In this document: one piece after another, positions 1-7,486 of the stretch
Position numbering within the stretch: position 1 is the first letter of the stretch
Layout of the letters: every line of letters starts with the position of its first letter
Position numbers and translations under genes: made by a program
Assembly: GCA_023129265.1 (NCBI GenBank)
Contig: JAGMCJ010000118.1
Coordinates: 1-9,948 of the forward strand
Reading direction: 5' to 3'
Length of the DNA stretch: 9,948 nucleotides
Origin: Thermoplasmata archaeon
GTDB lineage: Archaea; Thermoplasmatota; Thermoplasmata; RBG-16-68-12; JAGMCJ01
Notes under the pieces: generated by a model
Database searches by the model: none
What the model was told of the DNA's origin: nothing
Seen by the model: only the letters and a program-made list of their open reading frames with translations

Positions 1-66
1 GTGGCCGTGGCCTCCTACGGGAAGTCGCTGGAAGAAAAGATGGACGACCTTTTGGACAAGCTCTAG
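1..66 (+). CDS. C-terminal end of an unidentified protein (5' truncated)
   Basis: Frame 1 is open from the window edge to a TAG at 64-66 and encodes about 21 residues ending in SLEEKMDDLLDKL. Third codon positions are strongly GC-rich, as in the neighbouring genes, and the charged, amphipathic helical end looks like a real C-terminus. The gene converges on the leftward membrane-protein gene. The two TAG stop codons interlock in the palindrome CTAG at 63-66, so the genes overlap by 4 bp. Too little is visible to name the protein, and no function is claimed. Confidence 0.6.
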   Translation: MAVASYGKSLEEKMDDLLDKL

Positions 67-842
67 GGCCTTCTTCTGGGCTTCGTGACCAGCCAAACTG
101 CGGCCAGCGAGGCCAACGCGATGATGAGCACCACCAATATCCACGTGATGTAGTTCACTCCGCCTCCAACGTAGAAGTATGAGACAGCCTTCGAATCCCC
201 GGCGCTCTCGTCGACCACGCCATCCCTGTCCAAATCGACCACGACGGTGAGCTCGTACTGCCCCGATTCAGGGCTGGCGATTATCCAGTCGAAGGAGGCG
301 AACTCGCTCTCTCCAGGGGCAATGGACTCTATCGTGGAGCTTCCCACGAGACGGCTCTGTGTCTCGCTCGGCTTTTTCACATAGAAGTCCACGGGAACCC
401 CTTTCAGCTCGTATTCCAGTGGGTTGTGGATTTCTGCTGTGAGGACGATGGGGCCAACGACCTTTATCTTAGTCTTCACGAGCTTGAAGTCGGTGTCGTT
501 CTCAAGGCTCGACGTGACGTTGACCACCAATGTCATGGTCTGAGCATCAAAGGGCACGGTGACATTTATCTCCCAATATGGTTCAGTCGTGAGATTTACG
601 AAGACGTTCCCTGGGGAAGGGTCCGCGCCCGTCAGGTTGTCCCCAAGAAGGAAGGCTGTGATGTTGTATGTCCCGCCCTGTTCTCCCGGGCCACCTGTAG
701 CGCTGATGTTGAACTGAGCCTTGCCGCCGATGGGCATGACACTGGGGCCTTCCACATCGACGATGACATCCTGCGAGGCAGCGCCGGGAATCAGCGTGAG
801 AAGGGAGGACAGGATCAAGAGAGAGAGAACAGCCCGCCTCAT
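63..842 (-). CDS. Secreted, C-terminally membrane-anchored CARDB-type surface protein, sequon-rich
   Basis: The protein has 259 residues and no enzyme motif, so it is probably an exported structural or adhesive surface protein. Residues 1 to about 23 are a signal peptide (Arg-Arg, a hydrophobic run, then an Ala-Ala-Ser cleavage-like site). Residues 30-125 form a beta-rich domain with seven N-X-S/T sequons (N45, N60, N69, N83, N93, N108, N115). Residues about 130-225 resemble a CARDB/archaeal adhesin Ig-like domain with an acidic DxDxDGxxDE loop at 203-212 that could bind calcium. Residues 231-252 are a membrane helix, followed by the basic tail KPRRRP, giving an outside-N, inside-C topology. 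The ATG start overlaps the aglB stop as ATGA (839-842), implying translational coupling. The gene may encode a favoured acceptor of, or an accessory partner to, the neighbouring oligosaccharyltransferase; that role is inference. The exact family is unrecognised. Confidence 0.85.
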   Translation of the reverse strand: MRRAVLSLLILSSLLTLIPGAASQDVIVDVEGPSVMPIGGKAQFNISATGGPGEQGGTYNITAFLLGDNLTGADPSPGNVFVNLTTEPYWEINVTVPFDAQTMTLVVNVTSSLENDTDFKLVKTKIKVVGPIVLTAEIHNPLEYELKGVPVDFYVKKPSETQSRLVGSSTIESIAPGESEFASFDWIIASPESGQYELTVVVDLDRDGVVDESAGDSKAVSYFYVGGGVNYITWILVVLIIALASLAAVWLVTKPRRRP

Positions 843-3800
843 CTCTTCCTCCTCCTTCTAACGAACGCGAATGCGACAACGAGGGCAGCGACGATGACTC
901 CGACGAGGAGGTAGCTCACGTAGTCCTCCAGAGGCTCAGTATGAGCATTCGGACCCTCCGCGAACATGTTCTCGCCAATGACCTCGGTTGTCGGTGATGC
1001 CACCTCGACGTAGATGATCGCATCGTTACCCCTGTTATCGTGGGAGTGGGCGATGATGACGACCGTCTGGTTCAGCAATTTCCTCGCCGGTATGAGCCTG
1101 AGACCGAACGTGGATGTCGAATTGGCCGCAACCTCGAAATCAACCAACGACGCGGCTGTTTGGTGCGATGTCTCGTTCTTCAGTCCGACCTCCCAGCCCT
1201 CGTTCTCGATTGCCTCGACGTTCATTATCTCAACATAATACGAGTCGAGATCGTTTCCGGAGTTAGTGAGGTTCACGAAGATGTCCAGGTACGTCCCGTC
1301 GTAAACGGGCACGGCGGAGGAGACCTCCAATGCTATCCCCCAGACCTGCTCGATGTCTATCTCGACTGTGACCTCATCCGTCTTGTCAGCGTCATTGACC
1401 GATGTCGCCAATATCTTCAATGGACCGTGCTCGACCAGAGCGTCCACCGGAGCGGTGATTGTGACCTCGAAAGAGCCGTGGGCCTGCCTCCCGGTTCCGA
1501 GTGAGACCTTCGACGGACTGAACTTGAATGTCCATCCGTCGCGGGGCGGTACGCCCGCCAGCTCGAACTCATCAGGAACGTTGCCCGTGTTCTCGATTGT
1601 TATAGTATAGGCTACGCTCTCTCCCCCGCCAATCTTCCTCTTCTCGTCCGCGTCCCACACGATATCGACGCCCCTGACGATCTCCTTCTCGAGCTTGAGG
1701 GAAACGACCTCGTTGCCATCGACATCCAGGTCGTAGACCGTGCTGTACGTTGTCAGCTTCTCTCCCTCGTAGTCCGCCGTGTTCGCCTGGATTTCATAGA
1801 CGCCTGCGGGAATATAGACCTCGAAGTAGCCAGTATCGTCCGATTCGAGGGGGTAGGTGCCGTCTCCCAGGATGTAGACAGACGTCTTCTTGCGGAGCCC
1901 GTCGCCATAGGTCGCCGTGCCCGAGACCCTGTACGATTCCGTCAGCTCAAACTCGAGCTCGCTGTCCTCTCCGTACACTATCTCGAAGAAACCGAGGAAG
2001 ACCAGGTGCCCCTCCTTCTTGTGGATATATATGCTGTACTGTCCCGGAGTCATGGTCAGGTTGAACGTCCCATCGGGTTGTGACTGGAAGGTTGCGTTCA
2101 AGGCGGTCTGGGAATCTGCCGATATGGTCGCCTCAGCATCGATGCCTTGGCCCTGATAAAGGACTGTTCCTGAGACCGTCACATTGTCGAACACCCTGAC
2201 CAGGTTTATGTTGTAGGTCTTCTCGGAAAGTCCCTCGGTGATAAGAAGAGTTTCCGAGAACTGGTATCGCACGAACTTGTACAGTCCGTCGATTGTGGCG
2301 TTGTCGGGGTGATCGATGTCCACGACGTACTTCCCAGGTGGGAGGTCGACGGAATACAATGCGGCGGTCGTGTTTACTCTGTCTATCAGCTCACCGCTCT
2401 CGGACGAGAAGCTTACGTTCAACCTTGTCACGTATTCTCTGCCGTCGTAGAACACCCTTCCAGTCACATGAGTCTTAGGATGAAGCTCCATGTCCAGCGT
2501 CAGTGGACCGGAGATGGTGATTGATTGGACGCTCATGAATTCGGTCTCGTTGATGTCCTTCACAGCGACGATTGTGTACTCGCCCTCCTGCAAGTGGAAC
2601 GAGAACTCCCCGGTGGGGAGCTCAACGAAATCGCTCTGCGCGCCCGATATCGTGATGTTCGAGGAGACCGGGATTCCCTCAAGCGTGATGTTCCCTGAGA
2701 CGAGGAACCTGTTCGTGACCGAGAGCTCGATCTGAACCGGGCGGTCGGCGGGCTCCAGCTTGAGCTCCATCGGGACCACGAGCTGATATCTCTCCACCTC
2801 CGATCCGCCAACGGGTTCGTCTATGACCACATCGTATTCCCCAGGTCTCAGGGACAGCTGGAACTCTCCCTGGGACGTGAGGACCTCGTCAGAGATGGCG
2901 CCAGTGCTCGCGGACTCGAACCTCACTTCAAGGGTTTGGTCGGTGAAGGTCTCCCCGCTCATCGTGACGGATCCCTGAACGCTCACGAACAGCGAGACTA
3001 GCTGTATGGCCTCTTGTTGGTTGATGATCGCAACGCTCATGGGTCCCATCTGCATGGTCGAGTAACCCCTCTTTGAGAAGATGACCCCGTACTGCCCGCC
3101 CTCCAGAAGCGGGCCCGTGAACTTCCCCGTGCCGTCGGTGAGGAACTTGACCGTTGCTCCCTTCGCGTTCGTAATGGCAACCTCGACGTCCTCTATCGCC
3201 TCGCCAATGTCGAACACATCGTTGGAGTTCTTGTCCTCGTAGAGAGTGCTCGTCGCCGTTATGCCTGTCTTCAGGCGCAGGTCCATCGTCGTGTCTGAGG
3301 TGAGCTGCCTCTTCTCCAGATGGGCGAAGTTCTGCTGGCTGACCCAGATGCTGTACTCTCCCTTCGGAATGTAGAGAGAGTAGTCTCCGTCCACGCTCGT
3401 TATCACTACTATCCTCGCATCGCCTCTGTCGAAGTATATCCTAATCTGGTTCTGTGGGTTCTCGTTCGCATCATCGATGACGTTTCCCGAGACTTCGATT
3501 GCGTCCTCCAGGTTGATGTCGTAGAGAGCGGTATCGTCCCTGCGAACGGTGAGCCCCCTCATGTGAACGAGCTTCTGCCCTTCCAGGTCGTGAAGGGCAT
3601 AGACCAGGTAGTCACCCTCAGGGAGATCGACGTCGTAGAACCCGCCCTCGTCCGTTCTCACGAGGACATCGAAGGTTTGATGTCTCAGGCTCCTGAAGAT
3701 GATGGCAACATTGGATATCGCATTCCCGAACTCGCGGCTCCTGCCTTTCACCTCTCCGCTGGGCAGGAGCGTCACGTTCCTGATCCTCTTGTCGCCCTCG

Positions 3801-6800
3801 TCTAGTATCTTGATTCTCACCGGCAGGCTCCTGTACTCGTCCCTCTCGGCGACTAGCGTGAAATTGCCCGGAAGTAGAGACGTGAACTCGAAGACACCGT
3901 TCAGTCCGGATATCTGCCCCATCTCCGTTCCATTGAACTCGTCAAGTAGGATGACGGTTGCGCCCTCTGCGGGAGAGCCGTCCCCGAACTTCACCAACCC
4001 GCCCAAGCTCGAGGGCTGCACTGGGACGTTATTCAGCTTCGTCTCCCCTGCCGTCACGTTCACGGCGTACGGACCGATGAATCTATCCGGAGTCACGATC
4101 GTGAGTTCGTATTCTCCTGGGAACGCTCCAGTCATCTTGTAGAAGCCCCTGTCATTCGTCGTGGTCGTGACAACTTCGCCTGTCTTCACGTGAATGAACA
4201 CAAGTTCAGAATCGGCTATCCTCGGCTCGTACCACTCTGAGAAGGTGTTCTCGTTCTCGTCGATGAAGACGGACCCCGAGAGGCCGCCGCCATCGACGAC
4301 TATGTCCTCGGTGATATAGAAGTCCAGTTCTCCGTCTCCGTTCATGTCATACGGCATCCGCATCGCCTGCGCATCCGTGACGAAGATGGTCGTCGAATTC
4401 AGGATGGTCTCTCCGATCATCGTCATGTTGTTCGGCGTTCCAGTGGAGGCGACCAAGTCAATCTCCCCGAACGGAACGAGAACCTGGTAGTTACCATCCA
4501 TGTCCGTATGCGAAACGTAGTGCGGAACGTCGTACTCATCCCTGACAGTGATCCGGACCCCGCTCAGCGGTGTCTCGCCGTCCACGGTCACAGTACCGCT
4601 CACGATGGCTCCGTGGTAGTACTTCAGGAATATGACACCGCTCGATAGCCCTGATCTGGGGCTGATGTCCACAACGCCCTGCCTGAGGCCCACCTGGATC
4701 TCATCTTGGTATATCATCGCGTCCTCGAGGTTGACCGCAGTCCAAGCGTCCGTGTGGTTCTGATATTCATCTGGCGGATACGGGTTGTAGTAGGCCGTTC
4801 GGTAAACCATCTTGAAGTGCTTCAGTCCCCAGCCGTGGAGTGGGATGGAGTTCATGTACTCGCCCGAGAGCCCTGGAATGCCCTCCTTGTCCTCGCCGAG
4901 GTCCTTCGCGCTGTACCCTATGTAGGCCCGGTAGAACATGCTGTCCCAGAACATGTCCTTGTACATGATCTCGAAGTTGGAAATGCTCATGGCCGCGGTC
5001 ACCTCGTCGCAGTCGTGCCTCACTCCTCTTGAATCCACGCAACTGAGGTCGAAGAAGTCAATGGGAACGTCAGTTCGTACATCGTAATCCTTGATCCTGT
5101 GGTCCGATAGCTTGATCGGTGCGTAGAAGATGCCAGGGTTGCCCCCGCTGAATGGAAACATCCTCGAGTCGACAGCGAAGTACCTTATGGACTTCTCAGT
5201 GGCGTTGATGATGTCCATGTACATCTCCGCCTGCCCATCCGTGTCGAGCCGCTCTATGAAAAGCTGTTTCAGGTAGATGAGCAACGCGTTCTGTGGCTGG
5301 ATCGCATCATCCCTTGGCCCAAAGCGATCCGGATCCCTCAGGATCTCGTCTATGTATATCGTCGGATAGCTTAGCACCGTCTCAACCTCGTCCGGGTTAA
5401 GGCCGTACTTCTCGAGTATCGCTCTGGTCTCGGGGCCGAGCTGTCCGTCGTTCTCCACGTAGTCCCCTTGGAGAAGCTGGATGGAAAGGTATGCGATCGC
5501 TGTGTTCTCATCCTGGGCCGCTATGAAATTGCCCGCCGTGGGGTACCCGTGAAGGAAGTTGTCCGCAACCGTCGGGTGTTTGCCCTCCTGAACGGCCTCG
5601 AAGCCGTAATCCCACCAGGCCAGGAACGCGGGTCTGTCCTCGTACGGGAGTATGTCTCCGTCCTGCTGCTCGAGCCAGTCCCAAGCCGCGGGCCAGTATC
5701 TGTTGTTGAGCGGCAGGGAATATCCGAACGCGCCCAAGAACCACGGCGAACTATAGTGCTCGGGTTGCATGAAGTACGGTGTGGTCTCGTAGATCTCCTC
5801 ATCGAACCTCCTCTTGTCCTCGAACGGGATGGATGCGTCCACTCCGTACCAGACGTTCGGCAGAACCACGAGGAAAGCTATGAAAAGCACACCCACAACG
5901 TGTCTGACCTTGACGCTCCTTCTCAGGGCATGAAGCTTGCTTCCGCTCAGGCTATCATACACCTTCTTGGCGGACCTGAAGTCCAGCCTGTCGATGATCA
6001 ACACGACGACCCAGGCGGATGCGGCCGCAAAGGCGGGCCCGCCGTTGAAGATGAACCTCGCCGCTGACATGGCCATGAAAATAGCGGCACCTGTCCACAC
6101 GATTATGAAGAGGTAGTCCGGTTTCATCCTCTTCGGGAGCTTGATGGCCGCGTAGACGAGTCCGAACAGCGCGAGGAAATAAGTGACCGCCCCGAACGAC
6201 ATCGCTTGTTGGCTGAACGTTGGCGGCTGGGCTTCGGCAATGGTCTCGTATGCCTTCGTCCTGATGAAGTAGCCAGCGCCCGCCAGGAACGTGGAGACCG
6301 TTGTAGGAGCGAATACGAACATGAAGAACAGCACAAGACCGGAGACGGCAAACACGGAAGGTAGCACGAGAGACCAGGGATAATCCCTCGTGACCACGAA
6401 AATAACGCCGAAGACGAGGCCGGCAATGAACATGTACGCCGGGGTGGAGAAATCCCCCATCTTCAGGAACTGGACATACCAGGGCACGGACAATATGAGG
6501 GCGATGCCCACGGTAATTGCGAAGCAAACGAGTATGCCCGTCGAGTCGGCTGCTCTGAACTTGTTCAGCAGTATCTGGAAGAAGAAATAGAGGAGCAGGA
6601 TGACAACGACGTAGCCGAACCCCTTCCACGCAAGCGCGATTGCGGTGAGGGATATGGCCGCCATGAAGGAGTAAAGGACCGGCTCGCGGTTAGATGCGAA
6701 GAAATCCGAGAGCCCCTTCCTGATGTCCCTCGGCTTCAGCCAGTTGCGGACCCATTTCCTTTCCTGAAGGGTTCCCAAGGCTTTCATGAAGAAGAGGAAA

Positions 6801-7345
6801 GTTGTGACGACGAAGAAGAGGATGTACGCGTCGTGGTCGCCGTTGGTGAGAGGGCTCCTTTGTATGTGCGCGGGCATGACCGCGAGAAGGAATGCCGCCA
6901 ACATCGCCGCCTTTCTTCCGAAGGCTCCCTTAGTGAGGAAGTATAGCGGGAACACGGTTAGTGCGCCCCAGAGGGCCGTTGAGAATATGAACGAGTACCA
7001 GACGCTCGTGTCCACATCCGGGAACAGCGGCGCTAACGCCATGCCTGAGACGGCAACCGACCAGTCGAATAACGGCGGACGACCAGATGCCGGACTTCCG
7101 AACGGGTACGCGAGGAGCGGCTCTTCCACCAGATGATGGCCGGTGTCGACGACATAGTCGATTACCCTCTTATGATAATACGAGTCCGAACCTCCCGAGA
7201 CGACAAAGCCAGTTTCCGTTGCCAGGTCGAACGCGAAGTAGCTTCGCAGGTAGAGGGCGAGAATGAAGATGAGCACCAGGGCTATGATGCTCGACCAATT
7301 CTTCCGGAACCAAGTCCGTGCCTCTTCACGGATTGAACTTGTCAC
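839..7345 (-). CDS. aglB: Giant AglB/STT3 oligosaccharyltransferase fused to a multi-Ig-domain extracellular tail
   Basis: This is the catalytic subunit of archaeal N-glycosylation, which moves glycan from a dolichyl phosphate carrier to Asn of N-X-S/T on the outer membrane face. It has 2168 residues; most AglB proteins have roughly 800-1000. The core, residues 1 to about 905, has about 13 membrane helices (first 18-36, last about 481-500). Its motifs look intact: GSDSYYH (D54), the DHD motif 170-172, TIAE 368-371 in the external loop (E371), R430 in AARF, and WWDYG 577-581. Cys769 and Cys779 might form a disulfide. From about 912 to 1886 come eleven beta-domain repeats, then two NEW3/CARDB-like domains (about 1890-2118), a 14th membrane helix (about 2142-2162) and the tail RRRRKR. 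The start is GTG at 7345, supported by GGTGAG four bases upstream. Its stop overlaps the next gene by ATGA. The AglB identity is near certain; the tail's role is unknown. Confidence 0.95.
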   Translation of the reverse strand: MTSSIREEARTWFRKNWSSIIALVLIFILALYLRSYFAFDLATETGFVVSGGSDSYYHKRVIDYVVDTGHHLVEEPLLAYPFGSPASGRPPLFDWSVAVSGMALAPLFPDVDTSVWYSFIFSTALWGALTVFPLYFLTKGAFGRKAAMLAAFLLAVMPAHIQRSPLTNGDHDAYILFFVVTTFLFFMKALGTLQERKWVRNWLKPRDIRKGLSDFFASNREPVLYSFMAAISLTAIALAWKGFGYVVVILLLYFFFQILLNKFRAADSTGILVCFAITVGIALILSVPWYVQFLKMGDFSTPAYMFIAGLVFGVIFVVTRDYPWSLVLPSVFAVSGLVLFFMFVFAPTTVSTFLAGAGYFIRTKAYETIAEAQPPTFSQQAMSFGAVTYFLALFGLVYAAIKLPKRMKPDYLFIIVWTGAAIFMAMSAARFIFNGGPAFAAASAWVVVLIIDRLDFRSAKKVYDSLSGSKLHALRRSVKVRHVVGVLFIAFLVVLPNVWYGVDASIPFEDKRRFDEEIYETTPYFMQPEHYSSPWFLGAFGYSLPLNNRYWPAAWDWLEQQDGDILPYEDRPAFLAWWDYGFEAVQEGKHPTVADNFLHGYPTAGNFIAAQDENTAIAYLSIQLLQGDYVENDGQLGPETRAILEKYGLNPDEVETVLSYPTIYIDEILRDPDRFGPRDDAIQPQNALLIYLKQLFIERLDTDGQAEMYMDIINATEKSIRYFAVDSRMFPFSGGNPGIFYAPIKLSDHRIKDYDVRTDVPIDFFDLSCVDSRGVRHDCDEVTAAMSISNFEIMYKDMFWDSMFYRAYIGYSAKDLGEDKEGIPGLSGEYMNSIPLHGWGLKHFKMVYRTAYYNPYPPDEYQNHTDAWTAVNLEDAMIYQDEIQVGLRQGVVDISPRSGLSSGVIFLKYYHGAIVSGTVTVDGETPLSGVRITVRDEYDVPHYVSHTDMDGNYQVLVPFGEIDLVASTGTPNNMTMIGETILNSTTIFVTDAQAMRMPYDMNGDGELDFYITEDIVVDGGGLSGSVFIDENENTFSEWYEPRIADSELVFIHVKTGEVVTTTTNDRGFYKMTGAFPGEYELTIVTPDRFIGPYAVNVTAGETKLNNVPVQPSSLGGLVKFGDGSPAEGATVILLDEFNGTEMGQISGLNGVFEFTSLLPGNFTLVAERDEYRSLPVRIKILDEGDKRIRNVTLLPSGEVKGRSREFGNAISNVAIIFRSLRHQTFDVLVRTDEGGFYDVDLPEGDYLVYALHDLEGQKLVHMRGLTVRRDDTALYDINLEDAIEVSGNVIDDANENPQNQIRIYFDRGDARIVVITSVDGDYSLYIPKGEYSIWVSQQNFAHLEKRQLTSDTTMDLRLKTGITATSTLYEDKNSNDVFDIGEAIEDVEVAITNAKGATVKFLTDGTGKFTGPLLEGGQYGVIFSKRGYSTMQMGPMSVAIINQQEAIQLVSLFVSVQGSVTMSGETFTDQTLEVRFESASTGAISDEVLTSQGEFQLSLRPGEYDVVIDEPVGGSEVERYQLVVPMELKLEPADRPVQIELSVTNRFLVSGNITLEGIPVSSNITISGAQSDFVELPTGEFSFHLQEGEYTIVAVKDINETEFMSVQSITISGPLTLDMELHPKTHVTGRVFYDGREYVTRLNVSFSSESGELIDRVNTTAALYSVDLPPGKYVVDIDHPDNATIDGLYKFVRYQFSETLLITEGLSEKTYNINLVRVFDNVTVSGTVLYQGQGIDAEATISADSQTALNATFQSQPDGTFNLTMTPGQYSIYIHKKEGHLVFLGFFEIVYGEDSELEFELTESYRVSGTATYGDGLRKKTSVYILGDGTYPLESDDTGYFEVYIPAGVYEIQANTADYEGEKLTTYSTVYDLDVDGNEVVSLKLEKEIVRGVDIVWDADEKRKIGGGESVAYTITIENTGNVPDEFELAGVPPRDGWTFKFSPSKVSLGTGRQAHGSFEVTITAPVDALVEHGPLKILATSVNDADKTDEVTVEIDIEQVWGIALEVSSAVPVYDGTYLDIFVNLTNSGNDLDSYYVEIMNVEAIENEGWEVGLKNETSHQTAASLVDFEVAANSTSTFGLRLIPARKLLNQTVVIIAHSHDNRGNDAIIYVEVASPTTEVIGENMFAEGPNAHTEPLEDYVSYLLVGVIVAALVVAFAFVRRRRKR
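860..922 (-). other. C-terminal membrane anchor of the AglB tail
   Basis: AglB residues about 2142-2162 form an uninterrupted hydrophobic helix followed directly by RRRRKR at the C-terminus. By the positive-inside rule the tail re-enters the membrane here and ends in the cytoplasm. Because the 13-helix core leaves its C-terminal part outside, the roughly 1,200-residue tail would be an extracytoplasmic arch fixed at both ends. The downstream CARDB protein ends the same way. Confidence 0.8.
992..1678 (-). other. Two NEW3/CARDB-like domains in the AglB tail
   Basis: AglB residues about 1890-2000 and 2001-2118 form two related domains distinct from the repeats before them. Both have the signature of domains that follow N-T/N-S-G-N strands: ITIENTGNVPDEFEL in the first and VNLTNSGNDLDSYYV in the second. 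Each is followed by a W-E/T-x-x-L/F segment (DGWTFKF, EGWEVGL) and a closing strand. This is typical of NEW3, alpha-galactosidase-associated and CARDB folds on archaeal surface proteins. Four sequons lie in the second domain (N2025, N2057, N2075, N2092). They join the repeat array to the terminal membrane anchor. Confidence 0.7.
1688..4612 (-). repeat. Eleven tandem CnaB/carboxypeptidase-regulatory-like beta-sandwich domains in the AglB tail
   Basis: These are protein-level repeats, AglB residues about 912-1886, diverged enough that no DNA repeat is obvious. Approximate units begin at residues 912, 1020, 1113, 1197, 1284, 1361, 1453, 1548, 1626, 1722 and 1806. Each spans about 75-100 residues with the same rhythm: an opening V-S-G-x-V strand, a middle strand, an aromatic turn such as G-x-F/Y, then the hallmark L-P-x-G-x-Y, as in SLLPGNFTL, DLPEGDYLV, IPKGEYSI, LRPGEYDV, DLPPGKYVV, MTPGQYSI and IPAGVYEI. 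This matches carboxypeptidase regulatory-like/CnaB/SdrD-B folds. Units near residues 1000-1008 and 1371-1379 carry acidic, Asn-rich loops that could bind calcium. The region has no cysteine. Domain boundaries were judged by eye. Confidence 0.85.
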
Positions 7346-7349
7346 CTAT

Positions 7350-7355
7350 CTCACC
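7350..7355 (-). promoter_or_regulatory. Shine-Dalgarno of aglB, decides the GTG start
   Basis: Read leftward, GGTGAG lies four bases before the GTG codon at 7345-7343. It matches the archaeal anti-Shine-Dalgarno core. No ATG is equally well placed, so GTG is taken as the start. Confidence 0.75.
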
Positions 7356-7386
7356 GAGGGACTGGTAGCCCGTTCCATAGAGGTTC

Positions 7387-7398
7387 TTGTATTTGTTT
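7387..7398 (-). promoter_or_regulatory. Candidate TATA box for aglB
   Basis: Read leftward, the A/T-rich stretch AAACAAATACAA stands in an otherwise GC-rich 141-bp gap (7346-7486) between the methyltransferase gene and aglB. A start about 26 bases downstream, near 7366, would give a leader of about 20 bases that includes the GGTGAG site. This suggests aglB and the gene after it can be transcribed independently of the methyltransferases. The match to a consensus archaeal box A is imperfect. Confidence 0.4.
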
Positions 7399-7486
7399 GT
7401 TTTCCTATGGAAGTCAGCCTTGGCTTGGCAGCCTGACGGGTTCTGCCGACCGCTGGGCAATCTGCAGGTCGTAGAGATAAGCCTTA

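Noticed and set aside
1014..6629. Many rightward open frames opposite aglB, the longest at 5468-6067, plus leftward frames in other phases.
   Set aside because: They are long only because the GC-rich codons of aglB suppress stops on the other strand. Their translations are Arg/Ser/Pro-rich without domains, and the aglB frame explains the region fully.
7413..7437. A GTCAG/CTGAC inverted repeat with a TTGGC tandem between the methyltransferase gene and aglB.
   Set aside because: The stem has only 5 bp, no T-run follows in the leftward direction, and no TGATGA boxes are present. It does not support a terminator or another C/D sRNA.
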